A DNA stretch of 64,000 bases, taken from assembly GCA_900175165.2 (NCBI GenBank), contig FWWN02000629.1:60223-124222 (forward strand), given 5' to 3'. The DNA comes from Rhizomucor pusillus (taxonomy: Eukaryota > Mucoromycota > Mucoromycetes > Mucorales > Lichtheimiaceae). The notes below the pieces were generated by a model, which saw nothing but the letters and a program-made list of their open reading frames with translations, was not told the origin of the DNA and ran no database searches. Shown piece by piece: positions 10,797 to 23,278 of the stretch. How positions within the stretch are numbered: position 1 is the first letter of the stretch; the number at the start of each line of letters is the position of its first letter. The position numbers were made by a program, and so were the translations under genes.

Positions 10797-13114
10797 ATGA
10801 CCACTATCAGCATTCGCAACGATCGCGGAGAGACCATTGTCGGCATTCTTGAGAACAAGAAAGATATTCTCGATGCCGGGCGCGATCGACCACGGCTGGT
10901 CCTCATTGCTCACGGTGTGCTAGGTAGGTTCCTATTGTTCCTGAAAGAAAACCTGGTCACTGTGTCAACGTTAACCTGGTCGCTATAGGTCACAAGAACT
11001 ATCTCTTCCAACGACTTTTGGCCGAGAAACTCCCGTACTCGAGCTTCCGGCTCGACTTTCGCGGCAACGGTGAAAGTGGTGGACAACCTGGTTATGCAAA
11101 CATGGCAGTACGTGTATAACAGCTATACTACGTCAAATGTGTTTGATAACAAATAATAACATGCGAATATGTCAGGAAGATGCCGAGGATCTGCATACGG
11201 TTGCAAAGTACTTTGAAAATCAAGGATATGATATTTGGGCCATTGTCGGCCATTCCCGTGGATCGGTTGCTGGATTGAAATATGCGGCTACGTGCGAGAA
11301 ACCATTGGCGCATTTTGTCAATGTCTCGGGACGGTACAAGATGAACGATAATCAAATATACAAGAACCGACCCGAGATTGGTGCTGCCCTGGATAAGCAG
11401 GTGACAGAGAGAAAGAGAGGGAAGGGACAAAGACAAGATAGATAAAGGTCTGACATCCCACCTGGCCTCCGCTTAGGGTTACTTTGACTGGCAAGTCAGA
11501 CAGCGCGATCGGGTCGTTACCATCAAAGTCACCCGGAAGGATGTCGAGAGATTTATCACGTGGGATAATTCCCATGGTAAGCGAGCGATCAATGTTCTTA
11601 ATTCCACAGGAAGCTGATCTTCATATTTCAGTGCATCGACTTCCTAAAACTACAAGTGTACTGACCTGTCATGGCTTGAACGATCAGGCACGTGTGCTGT
11701 GCGATTGTTGTGCGAAAATATTGACTGGAATGTGTTTTTAGATAGTACCGGTGTACAATGCCGCTATGTTTGCCAATGCAATCCCGAACCATACTCTGCG
11801 TTTGATACCCGATGCGGATCACAACTTTAAGGGTAAATACGAGGAAGTAGTAAACGTTATCTTGGAATACTTTGAGTTGCATGAAAAGGATGCATTCGAA
11901 AAAGGTAATACGAATGCTGATGCGAGCCAGCCACATATCTCTAAGAAATGGTCAGCAAAAAATATGGGACAGCACGTGAGCCTTTGTATGCCGCGATGGA
12001 TCGACGTAGAAGGCGTAAAAAATTTCCGCGACCTAGGCGGTTGGCCGTTGCGTGATGGCAGTGGTTACATTCGCGAGCGATTTATTTTTAGATGCGGACA
12101 GTAAGTTGTACGGCATGCAGATAATAATAATAATAACTAGTTGACCTATCGCGCACACACAGCCTAGTTGATGTCACACCGAAAGGAAAAGAGACACTCA
12201 AGCAGCTCAACGTAGTTGCAGCGTTTGATTTCCGCTCGGATCCAGAGATCGAGCGGCAGGGCATCATGTCGTAAGTTTATAACTTAATATCACTGGAACG
12301 TCGTCTGCATGTATCATTTATTGTTCCTTCCAGGCCGATTGATGGAGTGACACGCTACCCGTCAGCCGTGTTTTCAAAGACAGACTACTCGCCTACGGCA
12401 CTTGCCTCACGATGGCAAGGGTATTTTGAGGGCCCAACTGGCTTCCCTAAAGGTCAGTATTACAAGTAAGATTATCAGGTTGGCCGCAGTTTACTAAAAA
12501 AAAAAAATAGTCTATATGGTGATCCTCGAAAAGGGAGCGCAGCAATTCCGTAAAATATTTTTGCACATGATTGAAAATTTCTCGCGCAAGTCTACAAATT
12601 CAATCATTATTCATTGCACAGCTGGCAAGGATCGCACTGGCGTTTTCTGCATGCTGCTGCTAGGTCTCTGCGGCGTGGATGAGGAAATCATTGCTAACGA
12701 ATATGCGCTCAGCAACCGTGGTTACTGGGGTTCGTAAAGAAGCCATAGATCGACGTGCGTGTCCTTTAATCACACTGACTCTATTCCCGTTAGAGCCTGA
12801 GAGCGAGCTGGAAAACAAGGCCAAACTGCTGGGTGTGACCGTCAATGACATGCGCATGGTCATGTCGGCGCCGTAAGTCTCACTTGCTACCGTGCCGGGA
12901 TTTACACAGATTAACGCAATATGTTTCTTTCTTTCTCCAAAGATACCTTGCGATGCGTGAAACCATTCGAAAAGTTGTGGAGAAATATGGATCCATCGAA
13001 GGATACGTTCGAACAGAATGCGGACTCACGACGGAGCAAATAGAGGCACTACGCGATCTGCTTATTGTTCGCATACGTTTTGAGGAACGCCAATTGTTTC
13101 GACCAAAGATCTGA
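10797..13114 (+). CDS. Alpha/beta-hydrolase fused to a tyrosine phosphatase (Y_phosphatase3-like)
   Basis: Eleven exons (10797-10923, 10989-11107, 11176-11400, 11477-11576, 11632-11687, 11742-12100, 12163-12270, 12334-12452, 12511-12729, 12794-12872, 12943-13114) give 560 residues. Residues 1 to about 255 are an alpha/beta-hydrolase: HGVLGHKN, RLDFRGNGESGG, the nucleophile elbow GHSRGS (Ser109), Asp208 in HGLNDQIVP and His236 in PDADHNF, so a full catalytic triad is present. Residues about 290-560 are a tyrosine phosphatase of the PTP family with KNFRDLGGWPLRDG, AAFDFRSDPEIE and the P-loop HCTAGKDRTG (Cys440, Arg446). The substrate is unknown. The intron at 11688-11741 seems to start with GC (GCACGT); using a GT six bases later would insert Ala-Arg into the Asp motif. 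The other ten junctions are phase-consistent. Confidence 0.88.
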
Positions 13115-13334
13115 TGTACTGAATAGATTTATACAAAATATATGTACTTGTTAGTCTTTCGATGACGACAATGGGTTTGATATTTCTTTCCATGTTTTTT
13201 GATGGATGCGTTTCAAAAATGAATTGAAATTCCGTATGAATTGGCGGCATAAACGCTTGCTTGTCTCGTCTGGAGAGAAAGAAAGACAAAAAAACCTCCG
13301 GAGCACTCGTTCCCTCTTTCTTGTTTCCTTGGTG

Positions 13335-14618
13335 ATGCCTGACATGGCTCCCATACCTGCACATCATGCCTTGTATCTGCCCGAGATCGTCAGCCAGATT
13401 GTATCCTACCTTTTGTATCGCGACAAGCATGGCGTACTAATTTTCAAGTATATTCATCCCTGTCTTTTTGTAAATCGACTCTTCCACGACTGTGCAGCAC
13501 GCATCATGGGTCGAAACCTTGTGTTCGAGGACACCACCAGTGATTACGACAAACTTGTGAAATACGCCTCATGTTTTGCCAGCATACCGAATGCCCACGA
13601 CAATGTGACATCGATGATGTCGTTGGCAGTAGCAGCTCCATCATCCTGCAAGGAAGATCGTGAGGCAGTTTTTACCGCCGACAACGACAAAGATCGTATG
13701 CCGGAACAAGCACCTCCACCGCCATCCATAGAGCCCAACATTCCTACTAGCCAAGATTTCTACAGCAACAACAACGCCCGTTTCCCTCCTCCACATGCTC
13801 ATCTTTGTCCGTCATCCAACATTCTACAACACTCACTTCCGCCACTTCTACTCGCCAAATACCGGCATGAGCGTATGCAAGTATACCACCGATCACTACG
13901 CACGTTGTCCGTGCGCAAAATCAAGCAGACGGGGATTATAGAGCCGCTGCAGCAGATTGGGCAGTACGCGAACCGATTGGAGCAGCTGGAAATGTACATT
14001 TGCGACCACATCACAGATGCAGCGGTTACACCGTTTCTGCAGCACCGGACACTCACATTCCTGACGCTGGCAGGATGTCACCTGATCACGGACGAGCTGA
14101 TCCTGCAGGTCGCAGCGTCGTGCCCGCGGCTGGAGCACCTGGATCTTCGAGCGTGTGGGCGTATCTCTGATGTATCCATTTCCGCGATCGCCAAGAGCTG
14201 CCCGAACCTCAAGCACCTCAACGTCGGTCGGATTCGAGATCGCGACCGGATAACCGGACAGTCGATCAGCCTTGTAGCAAAACACACGCAGGTCAGCGTG
14301 CTTGGTCTGGCTGGATGCAACGTTGACGATGATTGCATGGTGTTGTTGGCAAAGCACCGGAACAAGCATTTAGAACGTATATCGGTCAACAATTGCCATC
14401 GACTGGGTAACAGGACGCTGCACGCGCACGTTCAATATTGCCCGAGCTTGTCCGTGTTTGAAATGAAAGAGTGCCACTTGATTACAGACTGGGAGGCCGT
14501 CGCAGAGCTTGTCCAGCGCAAAGTCTTGCTTACCTTGTGCGATCAGCAGAACAAGGCTTGCAGTGACTGGGCCAGGAAGAATGGTCGCACGTTGCATGTG
14601 CGAGCTCCTTTAAAGTAG
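13335..14618 (+). CDS. F-box/leucine-rich-repeat protein, AMN1-like
   Basis: This single-exon gene codes for 427 residues from ATG 13335 (MPDMAPIPAHH). An in-frame ATG at 13206 exists but adds a basic, unlikely leader. Near residues 14-60 an F-box-like helix pair is seen (LPEIVSQIVSYLL, then CLFVNRLFHDCAARIMGR). From about residue 215 on there are cysteine-containing LRRs of the AMN1/FBXL type: LTFLTLAGCHLITDELI, LEHLDLRACGRISDVSI, LKHLNVGRIRDRDRITG, VSVLGLAGCNVDDDCM and LERISVNNCHRLGNRTL. Known family roles are substrate adaptors of SCF ubiquitin ligases, or antagonism of mitotic exit for yeast Amn1. A Pro/Ser-rich linker with no clear fold separates the two parts. The start lies only 221 bp after the stop of the upstream gene on the same strand. 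Confidence 0.8.
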   Translation: MPDMAPIPAHHALYLPEIVSQIVSYLLYRDKHGVLIFKYIHPCLFVNRLFHDCAARIMGRNLVFEDTTSDYDKLVKYASCFASIPNAHDNVTSMMSLAVAAPSSCKEDREAVFTADNDKDRMPEQAPPPPSIEPNIPTSQDFYSNNNARFPPPHAHLCPSSNILQHSLPPLLLAKYRHERMQVYHRSLRTLSVRKIKQTGIIEPLQQIGQYANRLEQLEMYICDHITDAAVTPFLQHRTLTFLTLAGCHLITDELILQVAASCPRLEHLDLRACGRISDVSISAIAKSCPNLKHLNVGRIRDRDRITGQSISLVAKHTQVSVLGLAGCNVDDDCMVLLAKHRNKHLERISVNNCHRLGNRTLHAHVQYCPSLSVFEMKECHLITDWEAVAELVQRKVLLTLCDQQNKACSDWARKNGRTLHVRAPLK

Positions 14619-14619
14619 A

Positions 14620-14620
<1 letters not shown>

Positions 14621-14664
<44 letters not shown>

Positions 14665-14680
14665 GCTGCTGCTGCTACTA
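14621..14680. repeat. (CTA)n/(CTG)n triplet microsatellite
   Basis: About 18 CTA units followed by CTG units, starting three bases after the stop codon of the F-box gene. The remaining sequence up to 15341 shows no gene. Confidence 0.95.
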
Positions 14681-15341
14681 CGGATAGTAGTAACTAGAGA
14701 AATTTATGTTTACGTATCACTGAACATTAATGTGGGTGTTTGTCTGGTCGGAACGCGACATTCGTCCTGTTAATACCAATCCTGATTAATAATAACACCC
14801 TGTCCACTTTTGTATTAATAATCATGCACCGTATGTTTTCCATGTCAGCAAACCCGGAAGTATGCATTATGCTTTTTCTGTCTGCACCTTAAAAGGTAAT
14901 TCTTGTATGTAGAATCTTTTGTACCACATCAAACTAGCTATACTTACCTTATCATTGCATGGCGTCAATCCAAAGAGTTATTGTATAATCTTCTTTGGAT
15001 GATGTCGTCGATAATACTGAGTACTGCAAACATGTTGGAAAGAAAAAGACAAGTTGTATTTGACAGAGGAAAGAAAAGTCAAGTTCTTGGGTGGGCGACC
15101 CAAAAGTTCGGACAGCTATGGATTTGTCAGCGAGCTCCGTCAAACTCAGGGCCTCTGAGAACCTGGCATATACGCTTCGTTTCAAAGTGAGCGTTTAACA
15201 CATGCTATAGAGGCCTTTTATTGCACAAACCGGAGTCTCCGGTACAGACTATTACAAGTAGGCCGCCCACGAATTCCTTTCTTCTTAGTTTTCTTTTTCG
15301 TTTTCTTCTTCCAGTCTTAACCATCACTAATCGATAATATT

Positions 15342-16374
<1,033 letters not shown>

Positions 16375-16684
16375 ATGACTTAATCTTTTTTCAAATAAAT
16401 ATAATAAATTTATTGTCTACTTATAGTGATCTGGAACAGCGCACAGGCCTCCTAAAATCAATAATAGAACGCAACAGTAAACAATTCAAAGCTGTGTACT
16501 GGATGTCAAAGCAAATTAGACGAAGAAAATTAAAAGCAATGCATAGATCGGCTGTCAGGGATGATGCTGATGAGAGGGACGGTTTTTTGAAATTCAAAAG
16601 TATTTGGTACCCGGTCACAACCCCTTCCCTTCAATCTTTTCCGTTCTTTTCCGTAATCGATTCTTTCTATTGTCTTTGCTCCAT

Positions 16685-16999
16685 ATGAAACTACTACTAA
16701 TTACATTCTTCTTATCAACGCTCGTATTGACAACACTGGCTCTTTCCACCCGATTTTTATCAGCAGCCGATCATTCCAACGGTGACGTCGGTGGTGTTGA
16801 TGAAAATATAAGGCCGCAATCCGTCGACATGCAAAGTATCCAACAGCTGAGGGTTTGCTTCTATGTGCGGCGTAAATCGTGTTACCACTTTATTGCTAAT
16901 TTGGTCCGTCCGCAGAATGCCGTCTCGAGAAAGCAAGGGAAGTTAAGGAAAGAGGAGATAGCCCGCAGAGTCACGAAACTACGAAAAGAAAAGTCTTGA
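16685..16999 (+). CDS. Small putative secreted basic protein
   Basis: ATG 16685 opens a typical signal peptide (MKLLLITFFLSTLVLTTLAL). A short acidic stretch follows, and then a very Lys/Arg-rich end (SRKQGKLRKEEIARR) with TGA at 16999. A 63-bp intron at 16853-16915 (gtttgc...tgctaat...cgcag) is likely. Because 63 is a multiple of three, the frame is open with or without splicing: about 83 residues spliced, 104 unspliced. I do not recognise the family. The dibasic sites could allow Kex2-like processing, but that is inference. Confidence 0.45.
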   Translation: MKLLLITFFLSTLVLTTLALSTRFLSAADHSNGDVGGVDENIRPQSVDMQSIQQLRVCFYVRRKSCYHFIANLVRPQNAVSRKQGKLRKEEIARRVTKLRKEKS

Positions 17000-17469
17000 A
17001 TGAAGAATTTTTTGATCAAGAGCATAATGATTTATAAGTGTAGGTGAGCTTGTTCCATCCGGCGCTCGGAGGAACGGGAACGGATTTTAACTGTATCTAC
17101 AAGATATTGACTGTAATTTAATGCAATAGTGTTTTATCTAGTATATATTCCTTTATACTAAATTGACGCTGTTTGGCTCTTAATCCACAGACTGTACACG
17201 GTCCCTTGCACGCTGTAGGGGCGAGACATGCGCTTGCATTCCTAGTTCCGTCGTCGCCGCAACAACCCGCCCCATGGTGACAGACTTCCATAGTGTGGAA
17301 ATGAAATAGACAGAGACAACAAAAGTACAAAAGTGAGATTCTTCTTGTGTATGTCTTTATTAGGTCACCACCACATCTTAGTATACAGTTTATCGAGTCC
17401 ACTATTTATCCATATAAAAACCGAGCTGTTACTCACCCTCCTCCTCTTCTGGATAAATTACACTTTGTG
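17000..17469. other. Intergenic, no gene seen
   Basis: AT-rich sequence without a supported exon. It leads into a dispersed repeat copy on the right. Confidence 0.5.
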
Positions 17470-18375
17470 TATGCAATCCCTGGAAACCTCATTCTGAAGC
17501 ACGAAAACTCAAAGATTTCTAAATAGACGATACAAGGCTGCAACGGAGCGGCATATAGTAAAAATGTAAGGATATGGCATCGGCAATTGCTGTACGCGGG
17601 ATTGCATAGCTACATAGCGAGGTCTAAGAAACGTGATTATTGGCATTATCTTGACTTCAGTGCAACACATGACGAAAACGTATTACGGACATGCATTGCC
17701 ATGTACCATCGAAGGTAGTAAGTATCAGGGCCCCGTACTCAACATCGTTGCTGGTTTGAAACGGGACCTGCCATCGTCCTTCCTCCCCAAGCAAGCAAGC
17801 AAGACAGCGCAGATGCTGCTGGCTACGTAACGCTAAATAATTGCACGAAACAGCTTAAGAAAAAGAAGCTCTGGCGCTACTTGTACTATGGCAACTGGTT
17901 CTATATATACAACACACACGCAAGCCGTACACTCTGTCAACGATTCCCGCGATTCTACTTTAATTCTAACACTAAGTGTTCAACTCTGTCCGTAGATTCT
18001 ATCTAGATTGTATATAGTGCAGAAACTTACACTGACGCATCCCCTGAAAACTCTCCTCCTTTCGAACTTTACAGTTTATTTCTAGTATGGTCTGTAAAGG
18101 ATACAGTTTTTACTGTGATTTCTGCAACAACACATTGTGTGTGACAATAAAAAGTAAGCTCTCAAATGCAAGTATATACGCCTTCTTCCTACATTTGATG
18201 CAGGTATCTAGGAGCTTCCATCTGCATCGTGTAAAGTTTAATACCTGTATAGACAGAGGAGGTTGGATTGCACCAGCTGCAGGTGGTGCTTGTGTCCAAA
18301 TCCCCTACCTGTTCTCCTAGAATCGACTCTTTGCTGCTGCTGGGATGCAAGCCTCGATGTACTTATAAATAACAT
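17470..18375 (+). repeat. Dispersed repeat, copy 1 (possible decayed gene or transposon)
   Basis: Two blocks recur elsewhere in the window as reverse complements. Positions 17470-17690 match 35350-35590, and 17690-18375 match 36345-37025. By eye the identity is roughly 75-85%, with scattered small indels. Shared landmarks include ggaaac...aagcacgaaaa, cattgccatgtaccatcgaag, gcgcagatgctgctggc and gagtaggttggattgcaccagct-like sequence. This copy is broken by many stops; copy 2 has a longer open frame. I cannot assign the encoded protein to a known family. Confidence 0.8.
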
Positions 18376-18982
18376 GCTCGATAGCAGCAGCAGCAGCCGC
18401 CAAATCAAGAAGCGTAAAAGAAAAACCATCTATCAAGATCGAATGGCCTGCAAAGTACACTGTCAAGCTGTTGTTGCTTTCCGGTCGCGTCCAAGTGAAA
18501 TATATATCAATAGCAGCATCGAGAAACCAGAAAAGAAATTCATCACGAAGGCAGGACCTTTCGCTACGGAACATGTACTACTCTAGATTAGAAAATATCA
18601 TCAATCCCAACTCTAGACCACAAACACAGAAATAGAAATATCATATAACTTGTAACAGAATAAATAAATGGCTCGAGTAAGAATCTAACAATTTATTATT
18701 GTACTAATGCAGGTTTTCTACTAAGGGAACTTGTTCGTTTTAAGCAGAATAAAGTATATGATACCATACGCAGAAGGGCTTTGCAAAGACAAAAATGAGT
18801 GCGTATGCAGCGCGGGGTTTGGAGAGAGAGAGAAGGATGCGTGTCGAGTTGAGAGGATGTACATGTAAAACTATATATGTATATAATGATAGATTCTAGC
18901 CAAAATTCTTGGAGGAGCGAGGAAGAGAGGAAAGGAATGTGTGTGTGCGTGTGTGTGTGTGTATGGATGCGTGCATCTTCTT
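18376..18982. other. Intergenic, 3' flank of the Boi-like gene
   Basis: No gene is seen. Two aataaa-like motifs occur (18659, 18749), and a GT/GA-rich microsatellite lies at 18930-18965, just beyond the stop of the gene on the minus strand. Confidence 0.5.
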
Positions 18983-21900
18983 TTATTGCTGCTGCTGTTG
19001 TTGCTGCTGCTGCTCAGAAAATTCGTTTTCTTCCGACCAAGTCCGGATAGCGTCCAGCATGTCCATAATCTTGCTCTCGTTGCCACCAAAAATATCTGCA
19101 GATTCGGTGGATGGTTAATAATGCTTGTTGTTATTTTTGAAATAGGCTTCTCGTTTTACCTTTGATGGTATATCGTCCATCAACAACCACACCCTCGCGG
19201 CCCATAAACTTGAACGCAGCAACAATGTTGTCCAGCATCTGCATGCTTACTGATCCACCCTTTGGCGTTGGCGGTCGTCGCACAGTTTTGCCACTCAATG
19301 CTTCCAGTAACAGGATCAAGGTATCGCCGTTGCGGAATGCATTCGTCAAGTCGATGACCCGCTTTCCAGGTGGCAGGTACTTGTTGATCCAGTCTAGATA
19401 CTGTGCACGGGTCCATGTCCGAGGTTGCTGTACCCCGTTTGAGCCGGCGACATCGCTGATGCTAGCAGCTGCTGCCGCCTCTCTAATTGATCCAGAGGAT
19501 GATCGAGACGATTTTCTATCTATACTCGCCGCTGCACCTGACGATGACGGTGAAGGGGTGGCAAGGAAGCCCTTGTAATGGTGCGGATCTATCATATCTT
19601 CATCTTCGTCGCTCATGACTATAGATGACGACAGAGTAGGTGCCGGTATCGCATCGTCGTCGAGAAGGAATTTATCGGGCATGTCAGGAGGTGCATCCGC
19701 CACTGCAGGGTTTCCTAATGCACCGTGCGGCCACACTGTGATCCCAGATTCTCGCAGCTGCTTGTGAGACAAGTCGCTTAGATTGCTACCTAAACCATCG
19801 TGGATGGGTGTGTGCTCCAACTCTTTTCGGAGTGCTTCGTCTTCTTCGCGAAGAGTCGTATCTGCAGGGTGTACAAGTTTTGGTTGTTGTTGCTGCTGCT
19901 GTTGAGGTCTGTTGTACATTATCATGGAGGGCGGACGAGGCCGCATTTGTCGCGCAACATCTAGAGGGATCGTTGCCACATGGCTGGAAGACATGACAGG
20001 TGCTGTTGTGCAGAGTGATCATTGTCAGAATCTCCATAGATACCCCATTGGAAGCCATCTAAAGCAAACTCACCATCAAAATCTCGCGTAATTGTTGCTT
20101 TCATCAGCATTTTAATCCACGTTCGCATAGACTCCTTGGTATCAGTGTAGAAAAAGAATGTTCGCTCGCGATCATGTTGTGCCTTGAAGCTGTATTTTCC
20201 GGGATATATGCTTTCATCTGCAATGATTTTGTAGCCCTTGAGGTGGATGATGCCTTTCATGCGAACGTCCTATTCAAATTATGTTAGCAGACATGCAATG
20301 GATAGCGTGCCACAGACAAACTGACCTTGGGGCTCTTAAAGTAAAACAGATTAGGTCCCTTGAGAACAAACCACCTCTTATTCCAAGTCTTGTATTTGTC
20401 GCCTTGCTTGTGTAGCCATCCTTCGTGCTCTGGAGGCTGATAGCTGTTGGTTGACATTCGAGGTAACGCATACGGTTCGACAGATGCCACGGACATATTC
20501 CTGCTGCGGGTGTCCAGGCTAGAGAAAAGTTAAATTAGTGATTATCCTTTGAACCGCCAACTCCAAAAAAAAGAAATGACATACGGTGATGTTGGATGTT
20601 GGATGTTTTCATGATCATTTGTGTAATGGTCATACGGATAATTCTAACAAGCAATGTTGTTCAACAAAAAGCATATTGCGTGAAAAAGTAGACAATGTTT
20701 ACTTACTCCGTTCTCTCTAATTGCGTACGTGTTTGTAGCATCGATTGAAGGTCGCACGCTTCCTACGTCCAGGTCTTGGCTATCAGATAAGGTACTTTTC
20801 TGGGTCATTCTGTGCGAAAATGTGCCGGTAGCCCTCGCAGGATCGGGACTTCGCTCCCTGCTGCGTACGGAGGAGGATGAGCTAGACACTTTAGAGGAGA
20901 AGGTCTGGAATGTATTAGAGCGGCTGACAGTCGAAGACGAAGCAGGGCTTTTGGCGGAGATGGTCAGTAAAGAGTCGGTTGGTCGGCGGGAAGAATGGAT
21001 GTCGGCGGCGCCGGCGTTTGCTCCGGCCAGCGGTGGCATGGGCGCCTTGCGAGGGAATTCGTACATGCTGTCTGTTGTAACAGGTGACCGAGGTGGCGAG
21101 CGCAAGGGCAGCGATGGTGGTTGCTGTTGCATAGAAGCAGCGTCCATGTTTATGCTCGGCGGTGTATGGCGCAACGACGACGACGACGTGCTGCTAGCTG
21201 GAACAGCGGCGGCGGCGGCGGCAATTGGTTTGTTGTGCTCTGCTTTCAATTTTTCGACTGCATTCATAACGCGGTAACGCCGTCCATATGCTGTGATACC
21301 GAGTTCCTTGAGTGATTCGGACGTCAGGCTCAGTAATATGTCGCCTGTAATTTCTTGCTCTAAAGTTTTCAGGTATGTTAATCAAAAATGGTACGTGGCC
21401 ACGCATACAATTTCTCGTACCGATAAAGTTGTCAGCGACGTTGCTCAGACCAACAGACTGCAGCCACTCTGCAACTTGGTCGATGCTCCAGTCCTCCGGA
21501 TTGCTACCCTTGTTGGCACCTGCATTTGCTGCCTTAGCCTCAGGGGGTGTCGGGGGAGGGACAGAAGGTGGCGGTTGTGCTTGTTGCATTATCGATGCGG
21601 GAGGAGGGGGAGGAGGTGGTGGTGGGGACGTGCCTAGTTTGTCGTTTGGCAGCAGATCAATCTGTGATATTGCGCTGTCGTGTCTTTCCTCGCTAAACAG
21701 TGAGGTAGTTTGCTTGTGACCACCGCTGTTACTTGAACTTGTCGAAAGCATAGACGAGCTGGCGGTGGGTGGCGACGCAAGTTGCTGCTGCTGAGGTTTT
21801 TTCGACGTGGTGTAGTTTTCTGGAAAAAGTCCAACCTGGCCCCTTATGTTGCGACCCTGAAGAAGAGCGGTGGGTCAATGAAGCCTGTCAAGGTGTCAGT

Positions 21901-22050
21901 CAAGATCAGTAAAGTTATTACCTGCCACCAGCCGTCTTGGTACTTTTCATCTTTCTCGAGCACGACGATCGGCTCTCCGGTCGTAAAGGATATCTCGTCC
22001 TCGTTCTCGGCTTCAAAGTTATGGAGCGCGTAGACAATTTCCTCGGGCAT
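18983..22050 (-). CDS. Boi1/2-like polarity protein: SH3-SAM-PH plus C-terminal calponin-homology domain
   Basis: Eight exons (22050-21922, 21856-21421, 21359-20707, 20643-20585, 20518-20326, 20269-20074, 20002-19160, 19095-18983) give 873 residues. Domains: SH3 at about 3-60 (VYALHNFEAENEDEISF, DGWWQGRNIRGQVGLFP); proline run; SAM at about 164-228 (WSIDQVAEWLQSVGLSNVA, LKELGITAYGRRYRVM); PH at about 454-550 (EGWLHKQGDKYKTWNKRWF, FFYTDTKESMRTWI). A C-terminal CH-like domain covers about 745-860 (YLDWINKYLPPGKRVIDLTN, RNGDTLILLLEALSGK, KIMDMLDAIRTWSEE), followed by about ten glutamines (CAG/CAA). Yeast Boi1/2 have SH3-SAM-PH only and act with Cdc42/Bem1 at sites of polarised growth and exocytosis. 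The CH part would add an actin- or signalling-binding module; that is inference. Confidence 0.88.
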
Positions 22051-23278
22051 TACGAATTAGCAATTTGGGTTGCGGGTAGGGTAAAAAGGAATGTATTATG
22101 GAGAAGAGGAGAGGTAGTGAGCGGGGCTCTCTAGGACCACTGCAAAGGTAAGAGAAGCGACGCAAAACAGAACCAACCACAGAAATTGAATGCGATTGAA
22201 AATCCTGGGCTAGCGGAGTGAACCTTTGTTCGGTCTCTCTCTCTACAAACATATGATTGATAAAAATTAAAGTGAAACATTCAGGTACTCAGCCCTAGTG
22301 CGTGACAACGTCCCTCCGCGCACGTTTTTTGCAGCAGTGCCAGCATTGTCCTCTATTATCCTGAGGATAGTCTGATTGTGTTACCATCCTTGATTATTGG
22401 ATCGAGTTGTGTACTACAAGCAACAATGGACGTCGATTTATTGTGGTTGCAAAAAGAGTAAAACAAGAGCAAGAGAGAGAGAGAGCGTCATCAAGTCACA
22501 GTCCAGAGGTCTGGCGTGCATAATATGCTTGTATTTACAGTCTTGGTCGATTGTAAGCGCTGCTGGATTGGGCACTCGGCATACACGTTGCATGAAGACG
22601 TGTCTCCTGGAGTCTGAAAATGACCTAACTTGGAATGTGTGGCTCAGGCTCATCAAATGAATTCATATCATCGCTCAAATCCAGAGGAGCGGCTTCAGCA
22701 GTTTCGGTCAATGAGCATTGTTGTCTAGAATATGCGGTTTTTGCTCTTTTCCAGATATGGTGCTACAGGCAATGATGGGAGTCTGTAAATGTTTGTGCAA
22801 CCAGGCGTGGAGGACAATAATGCAAATCAAGCACTAGCAGATGCAGTAAGCCCAAATCGTCCCCAATAAAGACACAGCATTTTTGGCAGAAGTAAGTACA
22901 TATTCTGAAAGGAGATCTAAATATTCATGAGGCAATATGTGCTGCCCTCTCTCTCTCTCTTTCTCTGGACAAATGAATGGCAATCCTGTTTATTGGTGCA
23001 ACTGGCAGGTGGTAACACAAATTGAAATAAGTTTCTTTTGGGTTAATTTATATGAAATACACTTGCAATCTCGAACACGCTTCAGTGAGCCATTGATGTT
23101 GGGTAGTACACTTGACAACCATTGCGTGGCATCCAAGGTCGTGCATGGTACACAATTGATCTATGCTGCGTCCTGTCCAAACGCTGAACAGGACTGAGTC
23201 GTTATTTATATGAATTTTACTATACAAGCGGACTTGCACAAATATAGTAGAGCGGCGATAACCACTCAGGAAAATGAT
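22051..23278. other. Intergenic, upstream of the Boi-like gene
   Basis: It holds the presumed promoter of the Boi-like gene (right side of its start at 22050) and the 3' flank of the Fanzor relic. A GA run lies at 22476-22487 and a CT run at 22947-22967. No coding exon is supported. Confidence 0.5.

Noticed and set aside
16413..16684. Open frame containing RNSKQFKAVYW and a basic helix
   Set aside because: Begins without ATG, sits between a pseudogene and a small gene, and I could not find a partner exon. Resemblance to RMP1/NEPRO-type nucleolar proteins was too weak to call.
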